A DNA stretch of 64,000 bases from Chloroflexota bacterium (GTDB taxonomy: Bacteria; Chloroflexota; Anaerolineae; Promineifilales; Promineifilaceae), in NCBI GenBank assembly GCA_014584575.1, contig JACTMP010000046.1, positions 43,767 through 107,766 on the forward strand. Direction: 5' to 3'. Both the position numbers and the translations under genes were made by a program. The notes under the pieces were generated by a model that had not been told where the DNA came from, did not search any database, and saw nothing but the letters and a program-made list of their open reading frames with translations. Of the stretch, positions 55,691 to 64,000 are shown piece by piece (position 1 is the first letter of the stretch; each line of letters starts with the position of its first letter).

Positions 55691-58588
55691 CACCGCCTCG
55701 CCGAGTTTGACGGCTTCAAAGACGCGCATACGGGCGGCCAGGGCAATGAGGATCAGGGTGGCGATGATGAACATGGCGGCAAAGAGGGTATAGATGAGGG
55801 CCAACTGTTCCCAGGCGATTTGCACAATGAAGGGGGGCGTCACGGCCGTTTTCGCAGCCGTCGTCGTGCCAATACCCACCTGTAAAAAGGGGATGAACAG
55901 GCGGCTGGCCCACACGCCCAGCCCTGTGCCCAATCCCACTCCGGCGGCAATCAGCAGCGCCTGTTCACCGGCCAGATAAACCGCCATTTGCCCCACCGAC
56001 AGGCCAATGGCCCGTAACATGCCCAACTGGATGGCCCGCTGGTGGAAGGAAGCCACGGCATAGACCAGAAAACCCAGCACCGTCAGCACCGCCGCCGCCA
56101 GAAAACCAACCGACAGCAGGCCAAACAACCCCTGCCGTTCCGGGCGCGTCTGCTCTTGCAGAATCCGGGCGCGGGCATCCTGGGATGTGACGACAGTAAA
56201 GCCAAGCTGGCGCACACCATCTACAATCTGGCCGGTGGGCACGGCCGTGTCCGTTTGCAGCCACACATTGTAAGGAAACGCGCCGCCCAACGCCTGGTGC
56301 AGATAATCCAGATTGGCCACAAAAAAAGGGCCGTCTTGTGGGTATTGGGTCGGGAAAAGGTCCAGGGGGCCGGCGATAGTGAACGGGGCGTCGGCAAATT
56401 CGCCGACCGCGCCGATGGTCAGGCGCAGCGGGTCACCCACTTGCAGGCTGTTACGCGCCAGGAACTCCCGGCTGACCAGCAGGTGATCGGGCTGCACCGC
56501 CAGCCGGTTCATCAGGCCACCCAACGACTCATTACCGGCAAAGTCCGGGCGATAAAAAGCGACCGGAGCAAAATCAACCCGGTCAATGCCCAGGATGCGC
56601 CCAGACTGCTGCCGCCCGCCAATGCTGGCTACGGCCGTGTACTCACCCACCCGCGCCGCCGCCTGCACCCCATCCACCAGCAGATGGTCGCTGACGGGCA
56701 GGAATAACCAGCGGGGTTCATTCTCATTGGCGGTGGTGGGCGGCGCGGCCAATCCACCCGGCGGCTGGCCCGTTTGTTCCGTATTTTCGCCCAACTCTGC
56801 CAGGTTCAGGTCAGCGCCCACCTGGTAATACACCTGGTCGGCCAGATGATCGTCAAAGGTGACGGCCATGGAGGCGGTGAAGCTGGCCAGGCTGAGGGTG
56901 AGGGTGAGCAGCAGCAGCGGGCCGGTGTATTGGGCGGCGGCGCGGGCCAGTTGGCGCAGCGTCAGCAGCAGGGTGATGCCCGGCAGCTTTTCCGCCAGCC
57001 AGGCCAGGCCATTCACCAGCCGGGGGAAAAAGCGCAGCGCCAGCAGCGCCAGGGCAAAACAAAAGAGGATGGGTACCAGGAAGAGCAGCGGATTGCTAAA
57101 GGGATCGCGCCCGCTGCCCGGCAGGCCGATATGCCCCTGTTGGTTCAGTTGGTACCAGCCATACAAGACCGGCAGCAGCAGCAGCACATCCAGGTAGGCG
57201 CGCTGCCAGAGGGGGGCCAGCAGCGCCCGCGCCTGCCGCCAGCGCATGGTGACGATGGTGTAACGGCTGGTGAGGTAGGCGGGCAGGAGCAGCGCCAGCA
57301 GCGCCAGCGCCACCCCCAGGAGGGCATACAGCACGGCCGTGTCCGACAATACCGGCGTCAATTCCCCTGCCCCGAACCCTGAGCCTGCCGAAGGGGAAGG
57401 GGCAGCCAGGATGGCCGGGTCCAGGAAGGTGCGGGTGCGCCCCATCAGCCGGGCAATGTGCATGCCCAACCAGAGGCCGCCTGCCAGCCCCAGGCCGCCC
57501 ACCAGCAGCCCTTCCAGCAGGTAGACGCCCACCACCTGGCGGCGGGTGGCCCCCCGGCTGCGCCAGACGGCAATCTCGCTGGCTCCCCGCGCCACCACCA
57601 TGTTGGCCATCAGGCTGATGAAGTACAGGATGATGCCGATGAGGGGGATGGCGAAGATGGTCAGGGTGAGGGTGAGCAGGGTGTTGGCCCGGCCGTAATT
57701 TTGCAGGGCGCGCACCGGGGAAGCGTCCAGCGTCACGCCGTTGAGCAGCGCGGTGGCGCGGGCTTCGACGACGGCCACGTTTTGCAGGAAATTATCTACC
57801 GACGCCGGGCGGATACGGCCGCCGTCATACAGCTGGTACCACACGGCCGTACTCACCGGCGTGGGCAGGGCGGGTACGACCCGTTGGCTAAACTGCCCCT
57901 CGCTGGTAAGCAGCATCTCGGCAAAAGCGTCTGGCTGGTAAAACCAGAACGGGTCAGTGCGGTCACGCGGCTGCCAGATGCCCACAATGCGCAGCGGCAG
58001 GCGGCTGTTGTCGTTAGCGCCCAGCAGGGTATAACTTTCGCCCACCTGCACACCCAGCCGGTCGGCCGTCTGGCGGCTGGCGATCACTTCGATGGCGGCG
58101 GTAGCACCCGCTTCTAGCGGGTACACCCCTTCTACCAGGTCAATCTGCGCCGCCAGGCCGGTGATGAAGCCGACATTGGCCCACAGCAGCGGCTCGTTGG
58201 CGGTGAAAGCGGCGTCCGCGCCGGGGAAGAGGCGCAGCCGGGCGGTGGCCACGTGGCGTATCTGGTCATCCAGCGGCAGGTCAATGACGCCGGGGGATTG
58301 TTCGGCCAGGTAGCTGTTGATGGGCTGGTACGCCTGCCAGGTAATGTCGCCGTTCCAGGCGCCGATGTAGCGCCAGAGGAAGGCAAAGGGGGGGCGGTAG
58401 GTGCCGGCTTCGGTGAGTTCGCCTTGCAGCAGCCGGTTTTGTACGGCGTCGGCGTAGAGGGGGATGCCGGAGAGCAGCCCCACGGCGGCCACCAGCCCGG
58501 CCAGCAGGCAGGCCGCCAGCAGCCGCTGCCGCCACAGGCGGCGGGCGGCCAGACTGAAGAGGGAGAGGAGGGCGGTGAGCGGTTTCAT
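55688..58588 (-). CDS. FtsX/MacB-like ABC permease (large)
   Basis: A 966-aa permease. An N-terminal helix, a large extracellular MacB-PCD-like domain (~50-270), three central helices, then four more (LLLLPVLYG, ALALLALRFF, LLLLTLTLSLASFTASM), a second extracellular domain (~590-800) and three C-terminal helices (LLSVGFLAAAVLTVLGFLVYA). So it is a fused double FtsX unit. It pairs with the MacA-like adaptor and ATPases and probably exports lipids or peptides, or acts as a mechanotransmitter. Confidence 0.88.
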   Translation of the reverse strand: MKPLTALLSLFSLAARRLWRQRLLAACLLAGLVAAVGLLSGIPLYADAVQNRLLQGELTEAGTYRPPFAFLWRYIGAWNGDITWQAYQPINSYLAEQSPGVIDLPLDDQIRHVATARLRLFPGADAAFTANEPLLWANVGFITGLAAQIDLVEGVYPLEAGATAAIEVIASRQTADRLGVQVGESYTLLGANDNSRLPLRIVGIWQPRDRTDPFWFYQPDAFAEMLLTSEGQFSQRVVPALPTPVSTAVWYQLYDGGRIRPASVDNFLQNVAVVEARATALLNGVTLDASPVRALQNYGRANTLLTLTLTIFAIPLIGIILYFISLMANMVVARGASEIAVWRSRGATRRQVVGVYLLEGLLVGGLGLAGGLWLGMHIARLMGRTRTFLDPAILAAPSPSAGSGFGAGELTPVLSDTAVLYALLGVALALLALLLPAYLTSRYTIVTMRWRQARALLAPLWQRAYLDVLLLLPVLYGWYQLNQQGHIGLPGSGRDPFSNPLLFLVPILFCFALALLALRFFPRLVNGLAWLAEKLPGITLLLTLRQLARAAAQYTGPLLLLTLTLSLASFTASMAVTFDDHLADQVYYQVGADLNLAELGENTEQTGQPPGGLAAPPTTANENEPRWLFLPVSDHLLVDGVQAAARVGEYTAVASIGGRQQSGRILGIDRVDFAPVAFYRPDFAGNESLGGLMNRLAVQPDHLLVSREFLARNSLQVGDPLRLTIGAVGEFADAPFTIAGPLDLFPTQYPQDGPFFVANLDYLHQALGGAFPYNVWLQTDTAVPTGQIVDGVRQLGFTVVTSQDARARILQEQTRPERQGLFGLLSVGFLAAAVLTVLGFLVYAVASFHQRAIQLGMLRAIGLSVGQMAVYLAGEQALLIAAGVGLGTGLGVWASRLFIPFLQVGIGTTTAAKTAVTPPFIVQIAWEQLALIYTLFAAMFIIATLILIALAARMRVFEAVKLGEAV

Positions 58589-58603
58589 AGTTGATCACTG
58601 CGT

Positions 58604-58646
58604 GATGCGTGAAACGTGATGCGTAAAAAAACACGTTTCACGCATC
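58604..58646. repeat. Word-repeat hairpin (GTGATGC type)
   Basis: A perfect 15-bp stem GATGCGTGAAACGTG/CACGTTTCACGCATC, loop 13 nt, upstream of the permease gene. Same word as at 20179. Confidence 0.85.
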
Positions 58647-58709
58647 ATTATACCATTAGACGCGACACGGCCGTTTCCCTCCATTATTCCCCACTCTTTA
58701 TGTGGCCGT

Positions 58710-60566
58710 TTATACAAACGTTGGTACGATAGGATCATACTGGTAAAGACCTGCCTGTGTCGTATACATACGAGCGTACAACCCGTTTCCCACCATTAAT
58801 TGGGCGTGGGTACCTTGCTCGCAGATTTGTCCATCTTCCATAACCACAATTTGATCTGCCAGCTTCACTGTACTGAAGCGATGGGAGATAAGCAAACTGG
58901 TACGCCCCGTTTTGAGATGGGTCAATAATTGGATCAGGCGCGATTCCGTTTCCGCATCCAAAGCGGCCGTTGGCTCGTCCAGCAGAATAAACTGCGCTTC
59001 CCGCATAAAGGCGCGGGCAATAGCTATTTTTTGCCACTCCCCGCCGGACAAATCGGTGCCTGTTTCACCGTGAACCAGCCATCGGCTGAGTTGCGTCTCG
59101 TAGCCACCGGGTAGCATGGCAATGCGGTCAGCAATATCCGCCTGCTGCGCCGCTGCTATGATTTGTGGCCGCCGGTCAATATGAGCCACATCCCCCAGGC
59201 CGATATTTTCCCAAACCGGCAGTTGGTACTGCACAAAATCTTGAAAGACCGTAGAGAGACAGCGGCGATAGTCAGCGACAGCAAACTCCCGGATGTCCAC
59301 CCCATCCCATACTATCTGCCCCTGCGTCGGGTCATAGAGACGGGTGATCAGCTTGATCAGGGTAGATTTACCGGCCCCGTTGGCCCCCACCAGCGCCACA
59401 CACTCGTTAACAGGCGCCAGGAAGGAAACTCCCTTCAACACCCAGGGGCTATCCGCCGTATAACGAAACCAGACATCTCGGAACTCGATGCCCTGTTGCA
59501 AGGGGGGAACAGGTTGTGGCCTGGGGGTGATAGCGATCGGTTGGGGCATAGTTTGCAGATGCTCATATTGGGTGAAAAACAGGTGGACTTCGGAGGTCTG
59601 CCCAATGGCCTGTACCAGGATCACAATACCAGTCTGCACCCCAGCCAGGGCGCTGCTATACAAAGCAATATCCCCCACGCTCATCTGCTGGTTAAAGATG
59701 CCCAGCAAGATAAAGAAGAAAGCCAGGGCCATGGCCAAAAAGGCTAACAGTTCCAACAAGAACTGCCAGCGCATTTCCTTATATTGAAGCTGTCGCTCGG
59801 CTTCATTGTTGTGTTGCGCCACCTGCCGCCACTTGTCGAACAGGTAGGATTGCAGGCCAAAGAGGCGCAACTCTTTGGCCGCTGCCAGGCCGGTGAGCAG
59901 GAAAGTGAGATAATATGATTCACGTTGCAGTGGGCTGAGGTCAAAGCTGAGTTTGAAGCGATCCTGGCCGAACTTGAGATGGACCAGTAGATGAGGCACA
60001 GCGGACAGCAAAACCAGCAACGTGAGCAACGGGCTGAGCAGGAGCAGCAAGCCCAAGAAAGCGACCAATAAAGAGACAGCACGGATGAGCGCATTGAATG
60101 CGCCAGTAATGATGAATGGGGCATTTTGCACACCCTGGCTGCTGACCGTTTGCAAATCATGGTATTGAGGATCTTCCAGGTAGGCAATGCCCTCAAAGGA
60201 GAGGGTCCGGCGATAGATATTACCGCGGACCAAGAGGCCAATGGCGCGTTGCATCTCTCCTTTGATGTATTGGTCTAGCGGCATCATCATCTTTTGTAGT
60301 GAAAAGACAACGACGTATCCGGCAGCAAAAAGGCTTATTGAACGAATAAAGTGACGGCCAGGCATTTCAAAGTAAACGACAACGGCATCCAAAAGCAGCT
60401 TGAGCAGCCAGGCCGCAGCCACAGGTAGCAGGGATTGAATGATGGATAAAAGGGCGGCTATAAGAGAGAGACGTGGTTTGGCGTCCCATGCCAGACGCAG
60501 CATTTTTCCGGCGTCAAAGAAAAAGGTTTGCCATCTGCGTTCTGCCTGTACCCGGTTGTTGTTCAT
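58710..60566 (-). CDS. ABC exporter (lantibiotic/peptide exporter type)
   Basis: A 618-aa fused membrane-ATPase half-exporter. Six N-terminal helices (LIAALLSIIQSLLPVAAAWLL and others), then ATPase with GANGAGKSTL P-loop, DLSGGEWQKIAIARAF signature, FILLDEPTAALD Walker B and ISHRFSTV switch. The SpaT/NisT-like group fits. It has no C39 peptidase domain. I chose ATG 60566 because of the ATGA overlap with the S26 peptidase and an AAAGGA site. It probably exports the Cys-rich peptide encoded upstream. No ACGGCCGT occurs in the gene. Confidence 0.88.
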   Translation of the reverse strand: MNNNRVQAERRWQTFFFDAGKMLRLAWDAKPRLSLIAALLSIIQSLLPVAAAWLLKLLLDAVVVYFEMPGRHFIRSISLFAAGYVVVFSLQKMMMPLDQYIKGEMQRAIGLLVRGNIYRRTLSFEGIAYLEDPQYHDLQTVSSQGVQNAPFIITGAFNALIRAVSLLVAFLGLLLLLSPLLTLLVLLSAVPHLLVHLKFGQDRFKLSFDLSPLQRESYYLTFLLTGLAAAKELRLFGLQSYLFDKWRQVAQHNNEAERQLQYKEMRWQFLLELLAFLAMALAFFFILLGIFNQQMSVGDIALYSSALAGVQTGIVILVQAIGQTSEVHLFFTQYEHLQTMPQPIAITPRPQPVPPLQQGIEFRDVWFRYTADSPWVLKGVSFLAPVNECVALVGANGAGKSTLIKLITRLYDPTQGQIVWDGVDIREFAVADYRRCLSTVFQDFVQYQLPVWENIGLGDVAHIDRRPQIIAAAQQADIADRIAMLPGGYETQLSRWLVHGETGTDLSGGEWQKIAIARAFMREAQFILLDEPTAALDAETESRLIQLLTHLKTGRTSLLISHRFSTVKLADQIVVMEDGQICEQGTHAQLMVGNGLYARMYTTQAGLYQYDPIVPTFV

Positions 60567-61039
60567 GAAATCCTTTGGAAAGAGGGAAAGCGACACAGCA
60601 CAACTTGTCTAAGCTGGGTGAAAGGAACAGGCCCCCAAACTACAGAATCGATACTATAGGGCCCATCGCCCCGAATGAAAACGTGGTCATCGGGAATGCG
60701 CCATATCCAATTGGAGCCGTCTCGCCTGGCTTGCGGATCAACGGCGGCTGGTATATGGTGTGACGATTGGTGAACTGGAATACGAACGGTGTCCCGCGGC
60801 AAACCCACGATTCGTTTGACAAAAAGCTCTGGTTGCTCCTGTTGTATGCCAGCAATAGGTGTGCGGAAACCAGCGCCGGATTGTGTATCAGTCGGCAGAT
60901 GTAAGTGAACGTGGGACAGGGTAACAATTCCACCCCGCTTGAAAAATTGTCTGGCAAAAGGGGTCCAGGCCAAAACCTGCTCTCCATGCCGCAGGGTGGG
61001 AATCATACTTTGCCCGCTTACCAACACAATCTTAAACAT
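60563..61039 (-). CDS. S26-family signal peptidase-like protease, soluble
   Basis: A 158-aa Ser/Lys protease. SGQSMIPTL holds the catalytic Ser (residue 11) and LFVKRIVGLPRD the catalytic Lys (residue 75); HVFIRGDGPYSIDSV is the last conserved box. It lacks an N-terminal membrane helix, like the nickel superoxide dismutase maturation proteases. It overlaps the exporter by ATGA. The peptide leader ends in ARA, fitting an A-x-A cleavage. A natural role is removal of that leader. Confidence 0.85.
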   Translation of the reverse strand: MFKIVLVSGQSMIPTLRHGEQVLAWTPFARQFFKRGGIVTLSHVHLHLPTDTQSGAGFRTPIAGIQQEQPELFVKRIVGLPRDTVRIPVHQSSHHIPAAVDPQARRDGSNWIWRIPDDHVFIRGDGPYSIDSVVWGPVPFTQLRQVVLCRFPSFQRIS

Positions 61040-61076
61040 TGCTGGTTCTAAAGAGTAAATGCCAACACAACACGGT

Positions 61077-63635
61077 TTACTCCCCTGACTGAACGTGATA
61101 ACGGTCTCCTAACGCCGGGTCCACCGACACGGCACAGGCGACCTGGCTACGGTAATCGTCGAAGGCCTGTTGCTCAATGATACATTGACGATATTGGCTG
61201 AATTTCACGTCGGCCCTGGCCAGCGCCATGGCTATGTCAGACGCGCCTCTGGCCGCTTCTCTATACGCTTCTCGCAGCCACTCATGTCCGGGGAAGAACC
61301 AGGATGGTTCCTCGATGTGGGGAGATGACTGGCCGAATGTCATGAATGCCTGGGTGGCTGCCGCCATCTCTTCACCGACCTGACTGATGTATTCTCTCGA
61401 TTCCACCGTTTCAATATGCGCTGGCACACGCTGTCTCATATAAATGGCCTGCGGGCGAGGTGTCAGGTATTTGATCCACTGCCAACATGCCTCTCGATGA
61501 GGGGAATCAGCCATGATGTAGTAACCATGTACATTACTGGTGAGATCGCCTCTGGAACCATCCGATCCCAAAGGGTAGGGGGCCAAGCCTATATCGAACC
61601 CCAGAGCATCACCAAATGCTTCTAGTCTACTGCTTTCTGGAAAGGGCCACATGGCGACCCGTTCCTCACGAACCAGGGTTTCAAACTGAGCAAAATTTTC
61701 CACAAGATCATCGGTAAGTGGCGGTTGTACTTTGTAGAGTCGAATTAAATCGGCGTACCAAATCATCATTTCGGTGGTGGCTTCATAATTGAATGTTGGT
61801 ATCTCTGCGCGGCCATCAATATAGTCAACGTCAAATATCGATAGGCCACTATACATCAGGTAAGTGAAGGCTTCAGTGTACCCATACTGTTTTGCCTCGT
61901 CTGTCTCGTTAGTCATTTGTTGAGCAATCTCCAGAAAATCGGCCAGGGTCCAATCTAGCGACGGTTCAGGTATGTTGGCTTCTCGAAACAGATCGCGATT
62001 GTATTCAAGCAGCGGTGTGACCAAAAAAGCGGGTAGTGCTAGCAATTCGCCATCTTCTATAAAATAGCTGCTTTGTAGGGGATAAAAATCATCCAGCTGT
62101 AGGCTGCCATCAGCATCGAGTAAGGGGCCGAGGGGCAGGATGGCAGCGCGTAGCGATTCGTCGTAGATTACCAGCCCTGACTCTATAAAGCAGTCACTGT
62201 CACCGGCGAGCAAACTCTCGTAGTGGCTGACGCCTGGCCTGTCGTCCGGCCGTTGCACCTCTACTACGATGCCTGGATTTTCCTTCTGGAACTCGTCAGC
62301 CAAAAGATGATGTTCATCGTACAGGTAGGAGTAGGAGGTAAAGGTGATTTGGATGGCATCTTCAGACACCTGCGGTTCTGCTTCCGGGACGACAATCACT
62401 TCTTCGGTGGCGGCAGGAGTGGGGACGGCCGCTGCGCTTTGCTCCAGCGCGGCAGCCACGGGCATGTGGTCGTCCAGGTGAGCGGCGAAGGCTGCCAGAA
62501 GTAAACTCGCCGCCGGGTAGGCGATGCGGGGCGGGGTGCTGTTTTCGGCCGTATATTGCAGCACAGGCGCCAGATCGGCGGGCAGCCGTTCCCAATAGCC
62601 GGTAGCGGCAGCGACTGAGCGCCGGGCAGGCACAGGAGCAGTCGAATTCCCCGTGTCCAGCGGCGGTTGCCGTGACAAGAAACTGGCCAACTGCCAGGCG
62701 GCCTCCGGGCTGCGCGTACCGCGACTGATGGCAAAGCCGAGCATAGCAGGTTCAGCGGCGAACCCGTGCTGGCCGTGGGGTACGGCCGTTACCCCCACAT
62801 CCTCATTATCACTATCATACAAGAGATGGCTGACGTGCCACATGGCGGCCCTGCCGCTGTTGATCAAGGCCAGGCTGGATTGCCCGGTGCCCAGCCGGGG
62901 GGAGACGACGTGCAGCGAATACAGGTCGCCCATCCACTGCAGTGCCGCCGCCACATCGGGGTCGGCCAGGCGCAGGTCGTCGCCCGCACCGAGGGGGCCG
63001 GTTAACTGGGTGGCCAGCAGCGGCGCATAACCCAGTTGGCCGGGAATGTAGCCCCAGCGGGTAACTTCCCCGTTCTCGCGCACGGTCAGGGCCAGGGCAG
63101 CCGCCAGAAAATCCTCTACTGTCCACTCCAGTTCAGGGTAAGGCAGGCCAGCGGCGTCGAAGGCGCTTTTGTCAAAGTAAGTGAGTTGGTAAGCGGCGCT
63201 GGTGGGAATGGCCCATAGCGGCTCTGAGGAAGCGGGCAGCAGGCCGGGCAGGAAGTCATCGCTGTCAAATTGTGGGTCTTGCGCCAGCAACGGCCGTAAA
63301 TCCAGCAGGTATTCAGTACCGCCCTGCCGGTTGGGTAAGTAGGGGAAGACGTCAAAGGAGGAAGCCCTGGCGCGCATTTCGTTTTCCTCGTCGGGATTAA
63401 CCTCGTCACTCGTGCTAACCAGGCGCACCCGGATGTGGGGATGTTCTTTTTCAAACTGTTCCACAAGCGGCCGGTAGCGGCCTAATTCCCCTGTTGACAC
63501 GGCCAGCGTAACCACCACTTGATCCTCACGCGCCGCTGTGGTAAGAGTAGGGGTGGCAGTTGCCGGATCGTCCGGCGCGTTACGGCAGGCGACGCCTGCC
63601 GTGAGCAATAGAATGATAAGAATAAACCGGCGCAT
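61077..63635 (-). CDS. Double solute-binding lipoprotein of ABC type
   Basis: About 852 aa. The N-terminal RRFILIILLLTAGVAC is a signal peptide with a possible lipobox (Gly instead of Leu at -3, so weak). Two complete extracellular solute-binding domains of the sugar-binding family 1 type follow: about 30-395 and 430-850, each with an LAVSTGELGRYRPLVEQF or FTSYSYLYDEHHLLADEF start and LLAIPTSAAY or LLALPAFLVT. No matching importer permease is nearby. In this operon, it may bind the exported peptide or present a ligand. ATG 63635 is preferred over TTG 63650, since GGAG (63645-63648) is well spaced. Two ACGGCCGT copies. Confidence 0.88.
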   Translation of the reverse strand: MRRFILIILLLTAGVACRNAPDDPATATPTLTTAAREDQVVVTLAVSTGELGRYRPLVEQFEKEHPHIRVRLVSTSDEVNPDEENEMRARASSFDVFPYLPNRQGGTEYLLDLRPLLAQDPQFDSDDFLPGLLPASSEPLWAIPTSAAYQLTYFDKSAFDAAGLPYPELEWTVEDFLAAALALTVRENGEVTRWGYIPGQLGYAPLLATQLTGPLGAGDDLRLADPDVAAALQWMGDLYSLHVVSPRLGTGQSSLALINSGRAAMWHVSHLLYDSDNEDVGVTAVPHGQHGFAAEPAMLGFAISRGTRSPEAAWQLASFLSRQPPLDTGNSTAPVPARRSVAAATGYWERLPADLAPVLQYTAENSTPPRIAYPAASLLLAAFAAHLDDHMPVAAALEQSAAAVPTPAATEEVIVVPEAEPQVSEDAIQITFTSYSYLYDEHHLLADEFQKENPGIVVEVQRPDDRPGVSHYESLLAGDSDCFIESGLVIYDESLRAAILPLGPLLDADGSLQLDDFYPLQSSYFIEDGELLALPAFLVTPLLEYNRDLFREANIPEPSLDWTLADFLEIAQQMTNETDEAKQYGYTEAFTYLMYSGLSIFDVDYIDGRAEIPTFNYEATTEMMIWYADLIRLYKVQPPLTDDLVENFAQFETLVREERVAMWPFPESSRLEAFGDALGFDIGLAPYPLGSDGSRGDLTSNVHGYYIMADSPHREACWQWIKYLTPRPQAIYMRQRVPAHIETVESREYISQVGEEMAAATQAFMTFGQSSPHIEEPSWFFPGHEWLREAYREAARGASDIAMALARADVKFSQYRQCIIEQQAFDDYRSQVACAVSVDPALGDRYHVQSGE

Positions 63636-63675
63636 AGGCTTGCTCTCCAATGATTAGACAGAATAAAAACCATTC

Positions 63676-63732
63676 CATAGCCGCGAATCCCAACCAAAAC
63701 GACAACAACGCTGGCATGGATTCGCGGCTATG
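63676..63732 (-). terminator. Hairpin/attenuator after the Cys-rich peptide gene
   Basis: CATAGCCGCGAATCC at 63676-63690 is exactly complementary to 63718-63732, a perfect 15-bp stem with a 27-nt loop. On the minus strand GAATGGTTTTTATTC follows, resembling a weak terminator. It would separate high expression of the peptide from lower expression of the rest. Confidence 0.75.
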
Positions 63733-63752
63733 TACGCTTCTCACTCATTGCC

Positions 63753-63953
63753 TCAGATCGGGCAAGAACCCTCACATTTCGTGTGCCCGGTGAAGACACC
63801 ATTACAATATTCATGTGTGAGCTTCTTGGTACCGCCCTCACAACATCCAGCATAGTACCAGGGGCAGTGATCTGCTCTGGCTTCAACTTGAGGCAAAAGT
63901 CGGCCGAACAACTTTTCTGCCACATCTTCCATCATCGAACGTAACTTGAACAT
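63753..63953 (-). CDS. Six-cysteine precursor peptide
   Basis: A 66-aa peptide. Residues 1-27 (MFKLRSMMEDVAEKLFGRLL and PQVEARA) form a helical leader with no hydrophobic core, ending in A-R-A. The following 39 residues contain six Cys: C, CC, C, C, C spaced DHC-x6-CC-x11-C-x10-C-x3-C. It resembles a disulfide-rich or modified secreted peptide. RBS GGGAG precedes ATG 63953. It heads an operon with the binding protein, the S26 protease and the exporter. I recognise no family. It may be an antimicrobial, signalling or metal-binding peptide; none is proven. Confidence 0.7.
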   Translation of the reverse strand: MFKLRSMMEDVAEKLFGRLLPQVEARADHCPWYYAGCCEGGTKKLTHEYCNGVFTGHTKCEGSCPI

Positions 63954-64000
63954 GATCTAAACTCCCTTGTCTTGTGGGAGAAGGGTGTTCCTTTACTCCC

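Noticed and set aside
55688..58588. Permease and ATPases at 51-58.6 kb as immunity for the six-Cys peptide
   Set aside because: They are a separate transcription unit with a normal MacAB-like set and many ACGGCCGT motifs; nothing ties them to the peptide operon except proximity.

Overview
The window looks like one contiguous stretch of a bacterial chromosome, most plausibly a filamentous or biofilm-forming member of the Chloroflexota (class Anaerolineae or a near relative). This is an inference from gene content: an adenosylcobalamin class II ribonucleotide reductase, a Rex regulator, a Rieske/cytochrome b/diheme cytochrome c complex, lamin-tail and PD40 secreted proteins, GT-C membrane glycosyltransferases, DUF4058 and GxxExxY proteins, and no outer-membrane biogenesis genes. 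No 16S rRNA or phylogenetic marker set is present, so the assignment is not proven.

Layout. 0-1.3 kb: 3' half of nrdJ with the tail of an intein, then a 13-bp tandem repeat running into a terminator. 1.4-8.3 kb: secreted and small-peptide region (RiPP-like 60-aa peptide, lamin-tail/phospholipase D protein, seven-bladed PD40 propeller, a 126-aa protein and a C39-like peptidase). The part at 4.6-8.3 kb is flanked by a 68-bp direct repeat copied from the 3' end of the DinG-family helicase. 8.3-27.1 kb: housekeeping and envelope genes, mostly on the minus strand (dinG, SDR, rpsU, sugar transferase, ilvD, DNA glycosylase, leuB, YbaK, two large GT-C proteins). 27.4-33.0 kb: atpA-atpG-atpD-atpC followed by an mreB-like gene. 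33.0-36.4 kb: rex, then an ECF sigma / anti-sigma / bactofilin-like operon. 37-44.8 kb: fmt, panE, aldolase, GDPD, DUF4058, F420-type protein, GT4, dcd, tRNA-Val. 45-48.5 kb: Rieske, cytochrome b, diheme cytochrome c. 48.5-58.6 kb: TA remnants, a UvrD-like protein and a MacB/MacA-type export system (FtsX permease, adaptor, two ATPases). 58.7-64 kb: an operon with a six-cysteine peptide, a double solute-binding lipoprotein, a soluble S26 peptidase and an ABC exporter. I consider this operon the best candidate for an undescribed peptide system.

Three genome-scale patterns stand out. (1) The palindrome ACGGCCGT is iterated through most of the window (17 copies between 12.0 and 18.1 kb) but is scarce in the 4.6-8.3 kb block and the 58.7-64 kb peptide operon, which argues that those two arrived recently. 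(2) Many intergenic gaps hold hairpins whose arms are built from a short word repeated several times (GTGTCAA, GAGATTA, GGTAATC, GTGATGC, CGCGGAT); some run into gene ends. (3) All five toxin-antitoxin loci recognised keep an intact antitoxin next to a toxin that has lost much of its body, and a RidA gene has the same kind of internal loss.

Gene interplay. Rex probably senses NADH/NAD+ and may act on rex itself, the Rieske operon and perhaps atpA. The sigma/anti-sigma pair probably controls a membrane-linked bactofilin-like protein. In the peptide operon, the order precursor, hairpin, binding protein, peptidase, exporter suggests high precursor expression with lower expression of the processing and export genes.
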